Below, in pieces: positions 33,356 to 41,726 of a stretch of DNA of 64,000 nucleotides (positions within the stretch are counted from its first letter, which is position 1; every line of letters starts with the position of its first letter). The stretch spans positions 4,396,001-4,460,000 of the forward strand of contig CP020563.1 in NCBI GenBank assembly GCA_002082585.1, written 5' to 3'. This DNA comes from Kitasatospora albolonga (GTDB lineage Bacteria; Actinomycetota; Actinomycetes; Streptomycetales; Streptomycetaceae). A program made the position numbers and the translations under genes. The notes under the pieces are model-generated. The model did no database searches and was not told where the DNA came from. It saw only the letters and a program-made list of their open reading frames with translations.

Positions 33356-34117
33356 CTACTTCTTCTTGCCCTGGTTCTTCACGGCCTCGATGGCCGCCTT
33401 CGCCGCGTCCGGGTCGAGGTACGTGCCGCCCGGGTTCAGCGGCTTGAAGTCGGCGTCGAGCTCGTAGGAGAGCGGGATGCCGGTCGGGATGTTGAGGCCC
33501 GAGATGTCCTCGTCGGAGATGCCGTCCAGGTGCTTCACCAGGCCCCGGAGGCTGTTGCCGTGGGCCGCCACCAGGACCGTGCGGCCGGTGAGGAGGTCCG
33601 GGACGATGCTGTCGAACCAGTACGGGAGCATCCGGACGACGACGTCCTTCAGGCACTCCGTGTCCGGGCGCAGCTCCGGCGGGAGGTCCGCGTAGCGCGC
33701 GTCGTCGAACTGGCTGTACTCGTCGTCGCGGGCCAGCGGCGGCGGCGGGGTGTCGTACGAGCGGCGCCAGAGCATGAACTGCTCCTCGCCGAACTCGGCG
33801 AGCGTCTGGGCCTTGTCCTTGCCCTGGAGGGCGCCGTAGTGGCGCTCGTTCAGACGCCAGGAGCGGCGGACCGGAATCCAGAGGCGGTCGGCGGACTCCA
33901 GGGCCAGCTGCGCGGTGCGGATCGCGCGGCGCTGGAGGGAGGTGTGCAGGACATCGGGGAGCAGACCGGCGTCCTTGAGCAGCTCACCGCCCCGGACTGC
34001 CTCCTTCTCGCCCTTCTCGGTGAGGTTGACGTCCACCCAACCGGTGAACAGGTTCTTCGCGTTCCATTCGCTCTCGCCGTGGCGGAGGAGGATCAGCTTG
34101 TACGGTGCGTCGGCCAT
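33356..34117 (-). CDS. gpmA: 2,3-bisphosphoglycerate-dependent phosphoglycerate mutase
   Basis: GpmA interconverts 3- and 2-phosphoglycerate in glycolysis and gluconeogenesis. The 253-aa protein has the catalytic [20 protein letters not shown] (phospho-His), the [15 protein letters not shown] segment, [20 protein letters not shown] and [19 protein letters not shown] with the second His. Length equals the Streptomyces enzyme. ATG 34117 is 7 nt after TACGCT and has no Shine-Dalgarno, so it is probably leaderless; the frame upstream is not coding. It lies between ybjN and an MFS gene as in other Streptomyces. Confidence 0.95.
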   Translation of the reverse strand: MADAPYKLILLRHGESEWNAKNLFTGWVDVNLTEKGEKEAVRGGELLKDAGLLPDVLHTSLQRRAIRTAQLALESADRLWIPVRRSWRLNERHYGALQGKDKAQTLAEFGEEQFMLWRRSYDTPPPPLARDDEYSQFDDARYADLPPELRPDTECLKDVVVRMLPYWFDSIVPDLLTGRTVLVAAHGNSLRGLVKHLDGISDEDISGLNIPTGIPLSYELDADFKPLNPGGTYLDPDAAKAAIEAVKNQGKKK

Positions 34118-34354
34118 GAGTCCGAGCGTAATCGAACCCGCGCGCCCCCCGCGCGACCGCCCGCAACGCGGACAGGGCCGGGGCCGGGACACCCCCGGCG
34201 GTCGGACGATTGACGGTCGGCGTCAATCCGGTGGCGGGCGGGGAAGCGGGGTTCGTAACGTTCGGAAGGTCGTCACGTTTCGGAAGGCCGCCGGGAGCGC
34301 TGCCCGAGGCGAACGTTCCGTCGTCCGTTCCGTACGTCCCGTGGGGGGAACCGC

Positions 34355-35704
34355 ATGTCCGTCGCCGGTCTCAGAACAGCCGTCCGCGAGACCGTCTCCG
34401 GGCTGCCCCGGGAGTTCTGGTGGCTCTGGCTGAGCACACTGGTCAACCGGCTCGGGGGCTTCGTCGCCACCTTCATGGCCCTGTACCTGACCCTGGAGCG
34501 GGGCTACTCCGCCTCGTACGCCGGTCTCGTCGTCGCCCTCCACGGGCTCGGCGGGGTCGTCTCCTCGCTCGGCGCCGGAGTGATGACCGACCGGCTCGGG
34601 CGGCGGCCCACCATGCTGATCGCGCAGCTGTCGATGGCCGTCTCCGTGGCGGTGCTCGGGTTCATGGAGCACCCCGTCGCCATCGCCGCCGTCGCGCTCT
34701 TCGTCGGTATGGCGAGCAACGCCTCGCGCCCCGCCGTCCAGGCGATGATGGCGGACATCGTGCCCCCCAAGGACCGGGTGCGGGCCTTCTCGCTCAACTA
34801 CTGGGCCATCAACCTCGGGTTCGCCGTCTCCGCCGCCGGGGCCGGGTTCATCGCCGAGTACAGCTATCTGGCCGGCTTCCTCGTCGAGGCCGTGATGGTC
34901 CTCGCGTGCGCCGTCGTCGTCTTCCTGAAGGTGCCGGAGTCGCGGCCGGAGCAGGCGCCCGTGAAGCGTGTCGGCGGCAAGCGGGGCAAGGACGAGGTGC
35001 GGCTCACCACCGTCCTGCGCGACGGGCGCTTCATGGGGGTCGTGGGGCTGTCGTTCCTGGTGGCACTGATCTTCCAGCAGGGGTACGTGGGGCTGCCGGT
35101 GGCGATGGGGGCGGACGGGTTCTCCAGCTCCGACTTCGGCACCGCCCTCGCCGTCAACGGCGTGCTGATCGTGGCCCTCCAGATCCCCGTCACCCGTTTC
35201 ATCCAGCACCGCGACCCGCGTCGGCTGCTGATCATCTCCTCGCTGGTCGCCGGGTACGGCTTCGGGCTGACCGCCTTCGCCGGGTCCGTCGCCGTGTACG
35301 CCCTGACGGTGTGCGTCTGGACCCTCGCCGAGATCGTCAACGCGCCCACCCAGACGGGCCTGGTCGTCCAGCTGTCACCGGCTCAGGGCCGGGGCCGCTA
35401 CCAGGGCGTGTACACGATGTCCTGGTCCGTCGCCGCCCTCGTCGCGCCCCTCATGTCCGGTTTCGTGATCGACCGTTACGGCGCCGCCTGGCTCTGGGGC
35501 GCCTGCGCGGTGATCGGTACGGTCGCCGGGCTCGGCTACTGGCTGCTCATGCGCGACCTGCCCCGCGAGGAGGTCCTCGGCGAGGAGCCCGTGATCGAGC
35601 CCGCCCCCGTACCCGCCCAGGCCCGGCCGGACCAGGCCGAGCCCGACCCGGCGGCCGCCATGGAGCGCGCGGCCGACCCCGGCCCCGTGAGGACGACCCC
35701 GTAA
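34355..35704 (+). CDS. MFS transporter (12-TM)
   Basis: The 449-aa protein has about 12 hydrophobic helices, the MFS motif GAGVMTDRLGRRPTM between TM2 and TM3, and FSLNYWAINLGFAVSAAGAG in the TM4-5 region. The C-terminus is a Glu/Pro/Ala-rich cytoplasmic tail. GTGGGGGGAACC precedes the ATG. It is divergent from gpmA. It is a probable exporter of unknown substrate; its position beside gpmA is conserved in Streptomyces. Confidence 0.88.
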   Translation: MSVAGLRTAVRETVSGLPREFWWLWLSTLVNRLGGFVATFMALYLTLERGYSASYAGLVVALHGLGGVVSSLGAGVMTDRLGRRPTMLIAQLSMAVSVAVLGFMEHPVAIAAVALFVGMASNASRPAVQAMMADIVPPKDRVRAFSLNYWAINLGFAVSAAGAGFIAEYSYLAGFLVEAVMVLACAVVVFLKVPESRPEQAPVKRVGGKRGKDEVRLTTVLRDGRFMGVVGLSFLVALIFQQGYVGLPVAMGADGFSSSDFGTALAVNGVLIVALQIPVTRFIQHRDPRRLLIISSLVAGYGFGLTAFAGSVAVYALTVCVWTLAEIVNAPTQTGLVVQLSPAQGRGRYQGVYTMSWSVAALVAPLMSGFVIDRYGAAWLWGACAVIGTVAGLGYWLLMRDLPREEVLGEEPVIEPAPVPAQARPDQAEPDPAAAMERAADPGPVRTTP

Positions 35705-35744
35705 GCCCCCAGGGACCACAAGGCCGTAAGCCCCCGCGCACCAC

Positions 35745-35785
35745 GACGGCGCCCGCCCGGAGAACGAAACCGGGCGGGCGCCGTC
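35745..35785. terminator. Strong bidirectional terminator
   Basis: A perfect 16-bp stem (35745-35760 with 35770-35785) closes a 9-nt AGAACGAAA loop. It lies between the convergent MFS gene and the Cys-rich peptide gene and could serve both. Confidence 0.85.
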
Positions 35786-35813
35786 CGCGTGTGCCGGCCA
35801 TACCGGGCTCCGG

Positions 35814-35963
35814 TCAGCCGCAGCAGCCGCCGCACTGGCACGGGGCCCCGGACTGGCAGCCGCACCCGCAGCCCGAGCCGCAGCCGCAGGCGCCGAGCAC
35901 GGTCAGGTGCACCACTTCGGTCGGGGTCTCCTGCTGGGGTTCGGTCATGGGGGAATCGGCCAT
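35814..35963 (-). CDS. Cysteine-rich metallothionein-like peptide, 49 aa
   Basis: This short gene is easily missed. It starts MADSPMTEPQQETPTEVVHL and ends with a 25-residue tail containing nine cysteines in C-x-C, CC and C-x-C-x-C spacing with Gly, Gln and Ser between. That density resembles metallothioneins or a metal/thiol-buffering peptide; it lacks a signal sequence. GAGGAGGGACC lies directly upstream of the ATG, the best Shine-Dalgarno in this region, and a strong terminator follows. There is no homology-based name I can give. Metal storage, copper or zinc handling, or a modified-peptide precursor are possibilities. Confidence 0.75.
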   Translation of the reverse strand: MADSPMTEPQQETPTEVVHLTVLGACGCGSGCGCGCQSGAPCQCGGCCG

Positions 35964-36178
35964 GGTCCCTCCTCAGGGGCGTACGGCTGGGCGGCGGACG
36001 CCGGTGCGCCGCCGCCGGGGACGTACGGACACGGCACGTACCGCGTACGGCCATGGCGCCGCCCCCGCCCCATTGCATGCCCAGCCCGACCGGCGCATCA
36101 ACGGCGCATGCATGCAGGAACGCATGTGCGACCGGCGTGCGCCGGGAGCGTACGCCCCAGGGACGTACGAAGCGCGCA

Positions 36179-36213
36179 CGTACGTCGTACGCACCGCGTA
36201 CGTACGACGTACG
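36179..36213 (-). terminator. Hairpin downstream of phoU
   Basis: CGTACGTCGTACG (36179-36191) and its exact complement (36201-36213) form a 13-bp stem with a 9-nt loop, 21 bp past the phoU stop. The wider gap 35964-36233 is rich in CGTACG palindromes. A terminator role for phoU is likely. Confidence 0.6.
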
Positions 36214-36233
36214 GCGGCCGGGACGCGTAACGG

Positions 36234-36911
36234 CTACGCGCCCTCCACCGGCGTCGCCGCCTGGATCTCGTCCGCGTGCTCACCCGTCACCAAGTAGACG
36301 ACGCGCTTCGCCACCGACACCGCGTGGTCCGCGAAACGCTCGTAGTAGCGGCCCAGCAGCGTCACGTCGACGGCCGTCTCGATGCCGTGCTTCCAGCGGT
36401 CGTCCATCAGGTGCTGGAAGAGTGTGCGGTGCAGCAGGTCCATCTCGTCGTCGTCCTGCTCCAGCTGGAGCGCCAGGTCGACGTCCTTGGTGATGATGAC
36501 CTCGGCGGCCTTGGCCATCAGCCGCTGGGCGAGCTGGCCCATCTCCAGGATCGTGGCGTGCAGGTCGTTGGGGACCGCCGACTGCGGGAAGCGCAGCCGG
36601 GCCAGCTTCGCCACGTGCTGGGCGAGGTCGCCGGAGCGCTCCAGGTCGGCGCTCATCCGCAGCGAGGTCACCACGATCCGCAGATCGGTCGCCACGGGCT
36701 GCTGACGGGCGAGGAGGGCGATCGCGCGCGCCTCCAGGTCGTGCTGGAGGTCGTCCACCTTCTGGTCGCCGGCGATCACGCTCTCCGCGAGCTTCAGGTC
36801 GGCGTCGAGCATGGACGTGGTCGCCCGGCCGATCGCCGAACCGACCAGCCGGGCCATCTCGACCAGGCCCTCTCCGATCGAGTCGAGTTCCTCGTGGTAA
36901 GCGTCGCGCAT
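36234..36911 (-). CDS. phoU: Phosphate signalling protein PhoU
   Basis: The 225-aa protein consists of two three-helix PhoU repeats: YHEELDSIGEGLVEMARLVG with EARAIALLARQQPVATDLR, then LHATILEMGQLAQRLMAKAA with RYYERFADHAVSVAKRVVYL. The conserved DxxxD/ExxxD metal-contacting acidic residues are present (KVDDLQHDLE and DDDEMDLLHR). PhoU dampens PhoR signalling via the Pst transporter. GGAGAGGGAC precedes the ATG at 36911. It is divergent from phoR-phoP with a PHO box between them, so it belongs to the Pho regulon. Confidence 0.95.
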   Translation of the reverse strand: MRDAYHEELDSIGEGLVEMARLVGSAIGRATTSMLDADLKLAESVIAGDQKVDDLQHDLEARAIALLARQQPVATDLRIVVTSLRMSADLERSGDLAQHVAKLARLRFPQSAVPNDLHATILEMGQLAQRLMAKAAEVIITKDVDLALQLEQDDDEMDLLHRTLFQHLMDDRWKHGIETAVDVTLLGRYYERFADHAVSVAKRVVYLVTGEHADEIQAATPVEGA

Positions 36912-37002
36912 GGAAGTCCCTCTCCAGTTCCAACTGAGGCCGGGGTCTCGGACCGACCCCCACGGTGCCACGGTGGGGGTGCAACGCGTCCGTATCCGGC
37001 CC

Positions 37003-37035
37003 CCTAAGTGAACCGGCACCTACCCCTCGGTGAAC
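37003..37035 (-). promoter_or_regulatory. PHO box (PhoP-binding direct repeats)
   Basis: On the minus strand three 11-bp units run GTTCACCGAGG, GGTAGGTGCCG, GTTCACTTAGG. The two GTTCAC cores are exactly 22 bp apart (37030-37035 and 37008-37013). This matches the 11-nt direct-repeat PHO box of Streptomyces and lies between phoU and phoR. Confidence 0.85.
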
Positions 37036-37108
37036 TCTGGGCGACGAGTGTTCGAGATGGCACTCGGACGGCTGGGAGAGTGTCTCCGCACCCGCATAAC
37101 CTTGAAGC

Positions 37109-38389
37109 ATGGACGTGAACGCGGCGGTCGCCGCAGCTGCGGCGATCGCCGGTCTCTGTACCGGTGTGATCGCCATGCTGGCGTTCCGCTGGAGCGAGCG
37201 CGACCTGAAACGGCCCACGCGTACGTCGCTGCGGCCGGACAGCAACGCCGCCCTGCCGCCCGGAGTGGACACCGTCCTCTCCGTGCTCAGCTCCTCCGCC
37301 GTCGTGCTCGACGAGAGCGACAGCGTGGTCAAGGCCAGCTCCGCCGCGTATGCGCTGGGCCTGGTCAGGGGCGGTCGCCTCGCCGTCGAGCCGATGCTCA
37401 ACATGGCCCGCGACACCCGGCGGGACGGCGAGATACGGCAGGTCGAGCTGGACCTCCCCCGGCGCGGCACCGGCCGGGGAGACGCCCTCGCGGTCTCCGC
37501 CCGGGTCGCCCCGCTGGGCTCGCGGCTGGTGCTGCTGCTGGTCGAGGACCTCACCGAGGCCCGCCGGATAGAGGCGGTGCGGCGTGACTTCGTCGCCAAC
37601 GTGAGCCATGAGCTCAAGACCCCCACGGGAGCGCTCTCACTGCTCTCCGAAGCGGTCATGGACGCCTCCGACGACCCGGAGGCGGTCGAACGGTTCGCCG
37701 GGCGGATGCAGATCGAGGCGACCCGGCTCACCAACCTCGTCCAGGAGCTCATCGACCTCTCCCGGGTGCAGAACGACGACCCCCTGGAGGACGCCGAGCC
37801 GGTCAAGGTGGAGGTGCTCGTCGCCGAGGCGATCGACCGCTGCCGCCAGCAGGCCGGCTCCAAGCAGATCACCATGGCCTCCGGCGGCACCGAGGGCCTC
37901 ACGGTCTGGGGCAACCGGGGCCAGCTCGTCGGCGCGCTCGGCAACCTCGTCGAGAACGCCGTCAACTACAGTCCCGCCCGCACCCGGGTCGGTATCGCGG
38001 CGCGCCGCACCGCCGGACCGGGCGGGGACCTGATCGAGATCGCCGTGACCGACCAGGGCATCGGCATCTCCGAAAAGGACCGCGAACGGGTCTTCGAGCG
38101 GTTCTACCGCGTCGACCCCGCCCGCTCACGGGCCACCGGTGGCACCGGTCTCGGCCTCGCCATCGTCAAACACGTGGCCGCCTCGCACGGCGGGGAGGTC
38201 ACCGTCTGGAGCTCCGAAGGACAGGGCTCCACCTTCACCCTCCGGCTGCCCGAATCGGGCGTCGCGAGGGAGCGCACCACCGGCGGACCGCTTATCGTCA
38301 ACGGCGTCAACGGCGTCACCGACGACGACAGAGCACCGTTCGGGACCGACTCCTATGACCCCTTCCCCGCCCCGGAGGCTCTTCCGTGA
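37109..38389 (+). CDS. phoR: Phosphate sensor histidine kinase PhoR
   Basis: PhoR phosphorylates PhoP under phosphate limitation. The 426-aa protein has one N-terminal membrane helix (about 5-27), a PAS-like region (55-150), a HisKA domain with His167 in FVANVSHELKTPTGALSLLS, and an HATPase domain with NLVENAVNYSP (N box), VTDQGIGISEKD (G1) and GGTGLGLAIVKHV (G2). The single TM and short loop match SenX3/PhoR of actinobacteria. TAACCT lies 6 nt before the ATG, so the mRNA may be leaderless. Its stop overlaps the phoP start by 4 bp. Confidence 0.95.
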   Translation: MDVNAAVAAAAAIAGLCTGVIAMLAFRWSERDLKRPTRTSLRPDSNAALPPGVDTVLSVLSSSAVVLDESDSVVKASSAAYALGLVRGGRLAVEPMLNMARDTRRDGEIRQVELDLPRRGTGRGDALAVSARVAPLGSRLVLLLVEDLTEARRIEAVRRDFVANVSHELKTPTGALSLLSEAVMDASDDPEAVERFAGRMQIEATRLTNLVQELIDLSRVQNDDPLEDAEPVKVEVLVAEAIDRCRQQAGSKQITMASGGTEGLTVWGNRGQLVGALGNLVENAVNYSPARTRVGIAARRTAGPGGDLIEIAVTDQGIGISEKDRERVFERFYRVDPARSRATGGTGLGLAIVKHVAASHGGEVTVWSSEGQGSTFTLRLPESGVARERTTGGPLIVNGVNGVTDDDRAPFGTDSYDPFPAPEALP

Positions 38390-39066
38390 CCCGAGTGCTT
38401 GTCGTCGAGGATGAGGAATCCTTCAGCGACGCCCTGTCCTACATGCTGCGCAAGGAAGGTTTCGAGGTCGCCATCGCGGCGACCGGCCCCGACGGCCTGG
38501 ACGAGTTCGAGCGCAACGGCGCCGACCTGGTCCTGCTCGACCTGATGCTGCCCGGCCTGCCCGGCACCGAGGTGTGCCGCCAGCTCCGCAGCCGCTCCAA
38601 CGTTCCGGTGATCATGGTCACCGCCAAGGACAGCGAGATCGACAAGGTCGTCGGGCTCGAAATAGGAGCCGACGACTACGTCACCAAGCCGTTCTCCTCG
38701 CGGGAGCTCGTCGCCCGCATCCGTGCCGTCCTGCGCCGCCGGGGCGAGCCGGAGGAGGTCACCCCGGCCGCCCTGGAGGCGGGTCCCGTCCGCATGGACG
38801 TGGACCGGCACGTGGTCACGGTCTCCGGCGGCAAGGTCGACCTCCCGCTCAAGGAGTTCGACCTCCTGGAGATGCTCCTGCGCAACGCGGGCCGCGTGCT
38901 GACCCGGATGCAGCTCATCGACCGGGTCTGGGGCGCGGACTACGTGGGCGACACCAAGACCCTCGACGTCCACGTCAAGCGCCTGCGCGCCAAGATCGAG
39001 CCCGACCCGGGCGCGCCGCGCTACCTCGTCACGGTGCGGGGCCTGGGGTACAAGTTCGAGCCGTAG
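38386..39066 (+). CDS. phoP: Response regulator PhoP
   Basis: PhoP controls the phosphate regulon and, in Streptomyces, antibiotic production. The 226-aa OmpR-family protein has the acidic pair in VLVVEDEESF, phosphoacceptor Asp52 in LVLLDLMLPG, Lys in YVTKPFSSRE, and a C-terminal winged helix ending VDVHVKRLRAKIE-like (here LDVHVKRLRAKIE) and VRGLGYKFEP. The GTG start lies in the 4-bp overlap with phoR, so the pair is translationally coupled. A 40-bp palindromic terminator follows. Confidence 0.96.
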   Translation: MTRVLVVEDEESFSDALSYMLRKEGFEVAIAATGPDGLDEFERNGADLVLLDLMLPGLPGTEVCRQLRSRSNVPVIMVTAKDSEIDKVVGLEIGADDYVTKPFSSRELVARIRAVLRRRGEPEEVTPAALEAGPVRMDVDRHVVTVSGGKVDLPLKEFDLLEMLLRNAGRVLTRMQLIDRVWGADYVGDTKTLDVHVKRLRAKIEPDPGAPRYLVTVRGLGYKFEP

Positions 39067-39087
39067 ACCGCGGGGCCGCGGACGGCA

Positions 39088-39127
39088 TGCGAAGGGGCGC
39101 TTCCCGGCCGGGAAGCGCCCCTTCGCA
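39088..39127 (+). terminator. phoRP terminator
   Basis: A perfect 40-bp palindrome (20-bp arms, TGCGAAGGGGCGCTTCCCGG and complement) starts 22 bp after the phoP stop. As RNA it would fold into a long hairpin with a minimal loop. Confidence 0.85.
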
Positions 39128-39218
39128 CGAGCGACCGCCGCTGAGCGTCTGCGCGGTACGGAGGCAGCCGCGCGTTGTGCCGTCGTGCCGCCGTGCGTAC
39201 GTGCACGGGTGCCTCGGC

Positions 39219-39429
39219 GGCCTCTGGGCGTACGCGGGCGCGCGGCCTCTGGGCGTACGCGGGTGTTTGCGGCCCTTGTACGTACGCGGGTGGCGTCAGC
39301 CGGTCGTGCTACGGGCGCGAGGCGTGTCGGCCGACCGTGTTACGGGCCGCGAGGCGTGTCGGCCGGTCGGTCCGTACGCGGGGCGTACCAGCCCGTCGCG
39401 TACGGACGCGGGTGGCGTCAGCCGGTCGT
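39219..39429. repeat. Intergenic cluster of direct repeats
   Basis: The 351-bp gap between phoP and the lipoprotein stop has no gene. It contains a 20-bp repeat (39219-39238, 39244-39263), an 18-bp repeat CGCGAGGCGTGTCGGCCG (39316-39333, 39348-39365) and a 24-bp repeat (39284-39307, 39406-39429). The last copy overlaps the 3' end of the lipoprotein gene, so coding sequence has been copied into the gap or the reverse. Confidence 0.8.
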
Positions 39430-40101
39430 TCCGGCCGTTCCGGTCTCCGGGGCGCCCTCGGTGCCCCCCTGCTGCTCCGTACCGGCCGCCGGGGACTCCT
39501 CGGTGCCCGGGGTCGCCGGGGCCTCCGGGGTCGCGGAGCCGCCCGGGGTGGGCGTGTCGCTCGGCTTCGGCGCGGGGGCCTCGGGCAGGGTGCCGGGGCC
39601 GAAGTCCTTGTAGTAGCCGGTCGCCGGGACGACGGTCGCGCCGAGGCCGACGTCGCCGGTCCGGCTCAGCTTGAAGACGACCTGCTGGATGTTGCCGTCC
39701 TGCGCGGCCTCGCGGCCCTTCTCGATCACGGCGGTGGCGTTGCCCTTGCCGCCGAGGACGATCTGGCCGCCGGCCGGGATCTCGATCGGGCCCTTGCCCC
39801 GCGCGGCCTGGAGCTTCACCTGGGCGTCGGTGCCGGGCAGCGTGATGCTCTCCAGGACCTCAGCCTCGGTGCCGTCGTTGAACAGCGTCGCGGAGACCAC
39901 GGAGGGCCCCTCGTCCTCGGGCTCGGCCTGCGTGATCACGTTCACGTTCTGGACCTTGACGGTGCCCACCGAGGTGGCCGCGTTGTCCGGCCTGACCTGG
40001 AGGCTCTCCGCGTTGTTGCCCGCCGCGCAGGCGGACAGGGAGACGATCGAGAACGCGATGGCAGTGGCGGCGAGAGCGCCGTGTCGAAGGCTGCGGCTCA
40101 C
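39418..40101 (-). CDS. Putative lipoprotein
   Basis: The 227-aa protein has a signal with SLRHGALAATAIAFSIVSLS and lipobox Cys25 (LSAC). A beta-rich folded domain (about 30-170) has VQNVNVITQAEPEDEGPSVV and ATLFNDGTEAEVLESITLPG, resembling copper-chaperone/DUF461-like immunoglobulin folds but without their Met/His ligands. A Pro/Thr/Glu-rich tail follows. The GTG at 40101 has AAGGAG 11 nt upstream. The location between phoP and carD is conserved (SCO4231-like). Function is unknown. Confidence 0.8.
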   Translation of the reverse strand: MSRSLRHGALAATAIAFSIVSLSACAAGNNAESLQVRPDNAATSVGTVKVQNVNVITQAEPEDEGPSVVSATLFNDGTEAEVLESITLPGTDAQVKLQAARGKGPIEIPAGGQIVLGGKGNATAVIEKGREAAQDGNIQQVVFKLSRTGDVGLGATVVPATGYYKDFGPGTLPEAPAPKPSDTPTPGGSATPEAPATPGTEESPAAGTEQQGGTEGAPETGTAGTTG

Positions 40102-40854
40102 GGCGGCGGCAACTCCTTGAACGATCGGACTGCGGACTTCGGACGTCGGGCGTTGGGCTGGGCGCCCCGCGGACGGCCGGGAAGGGGTCACGTAAAGCCG
40201 TCCTAAGGGTGTGTCAGCGGCCTTAGGCTACCGAGCCGCCACTCCCGGCCCGCACCCGACCCGCCCTTGGGCCCTCCGGCTCCTCCCGGGGTGCCCGGTC
40301 CGGGCGCCTCGCCCGGGCGCCTCGCGGTGGGCTCCGGCATCGGCCCGGGCGGGAGCGGCGGGCGGGGCGGGGTGCCGGTTCCCTGGCCGGTCCAGCGGCC
40401 GATTCGACATGCGCCGTTCACATAATCGCCGTGATCTCGCGGTGATCCCGTGGCGATCCGCGCGGTGATCCGCAGTGATCAATTCCTCCGGCCGCCGCGG
40501 ATTAACCCGCGAAAGGCGTCGTGAGGGGCGTGTCTTGATCAATTTCATCGGCCACCGCACTTACCTCCGTACGGGTGATCGAGAGGCGAACGGCGTACGT
40601 AAAGTTCACCATGTGGAACCCGACAAAACGGGACTTTCGCCCTCTTCTGTGGGGCTTCCGGGCCGTGTGACGTGAGTGTTTCCCGCCCGTCGCGCAGCCG
40701 CTCCGACCTGCGAATACCGCCTTCCGGAAGCCTTCCGCAGCACGTTCGTGTCGCTGTTGTCAAGCCCTGAGATATGCCCTGACCTGCGAAAACGCCATTC
40801 AGGAGAGCGGATTCTCGTGTTACTCTGGATAGCCACGGAAGGGGTACCTGTCAC
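40102..40854. other. Long non-coding region upstream of carD
   Basis: This 753-bp gap has no convincing ORF. It holds phased GTGATC repeats (40431-40480), GTTCAC at 40416, a TACTCT -10-like box near 40821 (TGTTACTCT) and a GGAAGGGG Shine-Dalgarno before carD. Such length ahead of an essential regulator suggests complex control or a long 5' UTR or an unannotated RNA. Confidence 0.6.
40431..40480. repeat. Five phased GTGATC direct repeats
   Basis: GTGATC (once GCGATC) begins at 40431, 40442, 40453, 40465 and 40475, spacing 11, 11, 12 and 10 bp. Single-turn phasing of a 6-bp core is the pattern of direct-repeat binding regulators such as OmpR-family proteins. Confidence 0.7.
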
Positions 40855-41337
40855 ATGACGTTCAAGGTTGGCGACACCGTGGTCTATCCCCATCACGGGG
40901 CCGCGCTGATCGAGGCTATCGAAACTCGCCAGATCAAAGGCGTGGACAAGACCTACTTGGTGCTCAAGGTCGCCCAGGGCGACTTGACGGTTCGTGTGCC
41001 GGCGGACAATGCGGAGTTCGTGGGCGTGCGCGACGTGGTCGGGCAGGACGGGCTGGACCGGGTCTTCGAGGTGCTGCGTGCGCCGTATGCAGAAGAGCCG
41101 ACGAACTGGTCCCGGCGTTACAAGGCAAATCTGGAGAAGCTCGCCTCGGGCGATGTCATCAAGGTCGCCGAAGTCGTGCGTGACCTGTGGCGTCGTGAGC
41201 GCGAGCGCGGTCTCTCCGCCGGAGAGAAGCGCATGCTCGCCAAGGCCCGCCAGATCCTGGTGAGCGAGCTCGCTCTCGCGGAGAACACGAACGAGGACAA
41301 GGCCGAGGCCCTGCTCGATGAGGTCCTCGCGTCCTGA
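40855..41337 (+). CDS. carD: CarD-family RNA polymerase-binding transcription factor
   Basis: CarD binds the RNA polymerase beta subunit and stabilises open complexes at rRNA and other promoters. The 160-aa protein has the N-terminal RNAP-interacting domain ([20 protein letters not shown], then [19 protein letters not shown]) and the helical C-terminal domain with [18 protein letters not shown] and [19 protein letters not shown]; the promoter-contacting Trp lies in [14 protein letters not shown]. Length is as in M. tuberculosis CarD. GGAAGGGG precedes the ATG. It sits ahead of ispD-ispF, as in other actinobacteria. Confidence 0.95.
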   Translation: MTFKVGDTVVYPHHGAALIEAIETRQIKGVDKTYLVLKVAQGDLTVRVPADNAEFVGVRDVVGQDGLDRVFEVLRAPYAEEPTNWSRRYKANLEKLASGDVIKVAEVVRDLWRRERERGLSAGEKRMLAKARQILVSELALAENTNEDKAEALLDEVLAS

Positions 41338-41726
41338 ACCGGATCGCACCGGTCGTAAGAATGTGCCGCGGTGCCCGCTGACCAGCCGTATGACGGTGTG
41401 TCGTCGGGCGCTGCGGCATGTCCGCGTCCGGGCAGCCGTCCGGACGGCATGGCCGTACCCGGAAAATCTCTCGTACCCGGAGAATCCGGAAAAGCGTCCG
41501 GCTGCGGAGCCCGACTCCCTGTATCCCCGTGCTCCGGTGCCCCCACGCCCGCCGCTCCGGAGCGCCCGCTGTTCCGGATACTGATCGCCGACGCGACTCC
41601 GCTCGACCGGGGGTCACGGAAGGGGCCCGGTTCAAGTCAAGGCGTCACGCCCGGCTTGCTGGGCCCCTACCCATGTCGCCCGTGGAAACAAACCTGCCGA
41701 ACCTTCGGACCTTCGGAGTGCACCCG
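41338..41726. other. Intergenic region carD-ispD
   Basis: The 389-bp gap contains no supported gene. It includes two CCTTCGGA repeats just before ispD (about 41700-41717) and repeated CCCGGA(A/G)AAT-like motifs near 41458-41495. The ispD promoter is presumably here. Confidence 0.5.

Noticed and set aside
36000..36233. Gene in the CGTACG-rich segment
   Set aside because: Frames there are Arg/Thr/Tyr-rich noise; the palindromes are better explained as a terminator and GTAC-type repeats.
40475..40858. Two short plus-strand frames upstream of carD
   Set aside because: They lack start signals and conserved-looking sequence and cross the phased repeats and the carD promoter.
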